A program made the position numbers and the translations under genes. A model generated the notes under the pieces. That model was not told where the DNA came from. It searched no databases and worked only from the letters and a program-made list of their open reading frames with translations. DNA of 64,000 nucleotides, from NCBI RefSeq assembly GCF_001417775.1, contig NZ_BBZJ01000027.1, positions 50,816-114,815 on the forward strand, read 5' to 3'. Shown in pieces: positions 62,409-64,000 of the stretch; the first letter of the stretch is position 1, and each line of letters opens with the position of its first letter. This DNA comes from Streptomyces sp. TP-A0356. Its GTDB lineage: Bacteria > Actinomycetota > Actinomycetes > Streptomycetales > Streptomycetaceae.

Positions 62409-64000
62409 CTATCCGATCCGCACGTTCTTCGACACGGTGATCTGGTCGATGTCGGTGGTGCGCACGGTCACCTTCATCGTCCAGGTGCCCGGCAGCGGAA
62501 GGTTCAGGGCGTCGGCGGTCCAGTAGCCGCCCCGGTCGGTGACCTTCGCGTCGAGGGGGCCGACGCCCCGCTCCGCGAACGTGAAGGTGATGCGCAGTTC
62601 CGGAACCGTCGCGATGCCGCCGTCGGGCCCGTAGATCACCGCCTGGACCTGGTTCTCGCCCACCCGGCCCGGGGTCAGTTCGATCTGCACCTTGCCGTGC
62701 CCGCCGGGCGTGCCCACGTCGAAGGGGACCACCGTGGCGGAGCCGAGGGGCTGTTCGGCCGCGGCCGCCGACGCCGCCTCCGCCGCCGCGCGTCCCGGCT
62801 GTGTGCCCGTCAGCAGCGTGGTGATCACGAGCACCACGATCCCGATCGTGATCTCCGCCAGTACGGAGCGGCGCAGGGCCCGACGGTGGAGCCCCGGGTC
62901 CTGGGGGGCTCGGCGTTCCGGCCCGGACTCCGTGCGTACGGTCTCCGGGTCCCCGTCCTCAGCTGCTGCTGCGCCCCGCTCGGGACCGGTGGGATCCTCC
63001 CCCGCGCCGCCGTCCCTCAGGAGGGCATCCGTACGCGCCATCTCGGCACCCGCCCCCGCGGCCCCCACCGGTTCCCGCACCCGTTCCGGTACCGACGCCT
63101 CCGCCGTCGGCACCGCCGGCCGTACCGTCCAGCGGCGCGAGTACGCCGCCGCCGTCAGCAGCAGCGCGACCGCGACCAGCTTGGCGGTCAGCAGCCTGCC
63201 GTAGGGGGTGGAGGTGAGCGCGTCCAGGGAGCCGAGGCCGCGCCAGGACTGGTAGACGCCGGTGGCCACGAGGACCGCGACCGCGGCGAAGGCCAGGCGC
63301 GAGAAGCGGGCGACCGCGGGCGCCGGGAGCTCCCCGGGCGCCCGGTGCAGCGCCGTGAGCAGGGCCGCCAGACCGCCCAGCCACACGGCCATCGCCAGCA
63401 GGTGCAACACGGCCGAGGTCATCGCCAGCGGCACCTGGATCCCGGCGGAGGCATGCTCGGCCACCGTCCAGGTGAGGGCCAGCGCGAGGGACAGCAGGAT
63501 CACGATCGCGAACCGAAGCCGTCCGCCGACCACCGCACCACTCCCGCTCCGGCGGCCGTCGCCGATCCGGTCGCCGTCGCGAGCCCGGTCCCCGCCGCTG
63601 GTCCGGTCCCCATCGCTGGGCCGGTGGCCGTCGCCGATCCGGTGGCCGACGCCGGCCCGGTCCCCGCCGCTGGTCCGGTAGCCGTCGCCGGTCCGGTGGC
63701 CGTCGCCGTCGCCGGTCCGGTGGCCGTCGCCAGCCTGGTCCCCGCCGCTGGTCCGGTAGCCGTCGCCGGCCCGGTCCCCGTCGCCGGTCCGGTGGCCGTC
63801 GCCGTCGCCGGTCCGGTGGCCGTCGCCAGCCCGGTCCCCGCCGCTCGTCCGGTAGCCGTCGCCGGCCCGGTCCCCGTCGCCGATCCAGTCGCCGCCGCCA
63901 GCCTGGTCCCCGCCGCTGGTCCGGTAGCCGTCGCCGACCCGGTCCCCGTCGCCGGTCCGGTGGCCGCCGCCGTCGCCGGTCCGGTGGCCGTCGCCAGCCC
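62409..64000 (-). CDS. CopD-type copper transport protein, C-terminal part, with expanded repeat
   Basis: The frame is open to the right edge, so the N-terminus is outside the window; the GTG at 63533 would be an internal start. Downstream of it, four or five membrane segments carry TWTVAEHASAGIQVPLAMTS, HLLAMAVWLGGLAALLTALH and SWRGLGSLDALTSTPYGRLL, the CopD core with its conserved His, Trp and Pro. A charged cytoplasmic linker follows, then another membrane segment, then an exposed beta domain (VPFDVGTPGGHGKVQIELTP) to the end, of the FixH/YtkA type. From 63533 upstream to the edge the frame encodes repeats of RTGDGD, DGYRTSGGD and relatives. It is likely to take up or tolerate copper. Confidence 0.8.
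   Translation of the reverse strand, partial: AGDGHRTGDGGGHRTGDGDRVGDGYRTSGGDQAGGGDWIGDGDRAGDGYRTSGGDRAGDGHRTGDGDGHRTGDGDRAGDGYRTSGGDQAGDGHRTGDGDGHRTGDGYRTSGGDRAGVGHRIGDGHRPSDGDRTSGGDRARDGDRIGDGRRSGSGAVVGGRLRFAIVILLSLALALTWTVAEHASAGIQVPLAMTSAVLHLLAMAVWLGGLAALLTALHRAPGELPAPAVARFSRLAFAAVAVLVATGVYQSWRGLGSLDALTSTPYGRLLTAKLVAVALLLTAAAYSRRWTVRPAVPTAEASVPERVREPVGAAGAGAEMARTDALLRDGGAGEDPTGPERGAAAAEDGDPETVRTESGPERRAPQDPGLHRRALRRSVLAEITIGIVVLVITTLLTGTQPGRAAAEAASAAAAEQPLGSATVVPFDVGTPGGHGKVQIELTPGRVGENQVQAVIYGPDGGIATVPELRITFTFAERGVGPLDAKVTDRGGYWTADALNLPLPGTWTMKVTVRTTDIDQITVSKNVRIG
63540..64000 (-). repeat. GDGxRTGDG-encoding tandem repeat
   Basis: At least 20 imperfect units of 18-24 bp of the type GTCGCCGGTCCGGTGGCC, in frame inside the CopD-type gene. 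The array continues beyond the window. Identical longer blocks occur more than once, so the array is recent and likely variable between strains. Confidence 0.85.

Overview
The window is chromosomal DNA from a Streptomyces (or a very close actinomycete). The GC content is very high, GTG starts are common, and purine-rich ribosome binding sites precede most genes. It carries bldC, an Lsr2 paralogue, valine dehydrogenase, a DUF3073 protein and the ordered purine genes, an arrangement I know from the core of Streptomyces chromosomes. A perfect Streptomyces-type parS site at 26411-26424 agrees with a position fairly near oriC.

Layout. (1) 1-7019: genes of a plasmid-transfer-like character: two unrecognised proteins, a small basic protein, a ParA/MinD-type ATPase with a long Pro/Ala-rich N-terminus, and a translationally coupled pair of NlpC/P60 wall hydrolase and lipoprotein. 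(2) 7020-18417: an accessory island ending at tRNA-Lys. It holds broken genes (a DUF3237 end, an internally deleted TagG-like permease, an IS630-type fragment, a 5'-truncated integrase), a 167-bp MITE, an intact MurJ-family flippase and a GT87-type membrane protein. Its centre is a compact unit of two homologous small secreted four-cysteine proteins flanking an ABC ATPase and two membrane proteins. This unit is the best candidate for an undescribed system, probably bacteriocin-like or signalling. (3) 18418-32463: APC permease, DEAD-box helicase, lipoprotein, zincin, metallophosphoesterase, tRNA-Glu/Asp/Phe with parS between two of them, HrpA, a second tRNA-Asp, a DUF6274 protein and bldC. (4) 33009-52612: a conserved protein of unknown function, vdh, DUF3073, purM-purF, a META lipoprotein, a maleylpyruvate-isomerase-like protein, purL-purQ-purS, an Lsr2 paralogue, three tRNA-Gly genes around a decayed response-regulator gene, purC, a dimethylformamidase-like protein, a membrane protein resembling an inactivated M48 peptidase, and purD. 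(5) 52726-64000: dnaX, SRP RNA, tRNA-Ser(GGA), a SpoIIE-type phosphatase sensor, a CUT1 sugar ABC operon, and the 3' part of a CopD-type copper protein with an expanded repeat.

How the genes work together. PurF, PurD, PurL/Q/S, PurM and PurC cover the IMP pathway from PRPP through SAICAR, apart from the GAR transformylase and PurK/PurE steps; they lie in separate transcription units, mostly on the minus strand. The three sugar ABC genes overlap by 4 nt each and lack an ATPase, so they must borrow a shared one. In the island, both secreted-protein genes share promoter and leader sequence, and the ABC genes are translationally coupled, which argues for one functional unit. Starts were chosen by ribosome binding site and family comparison from memory; no database search was run.
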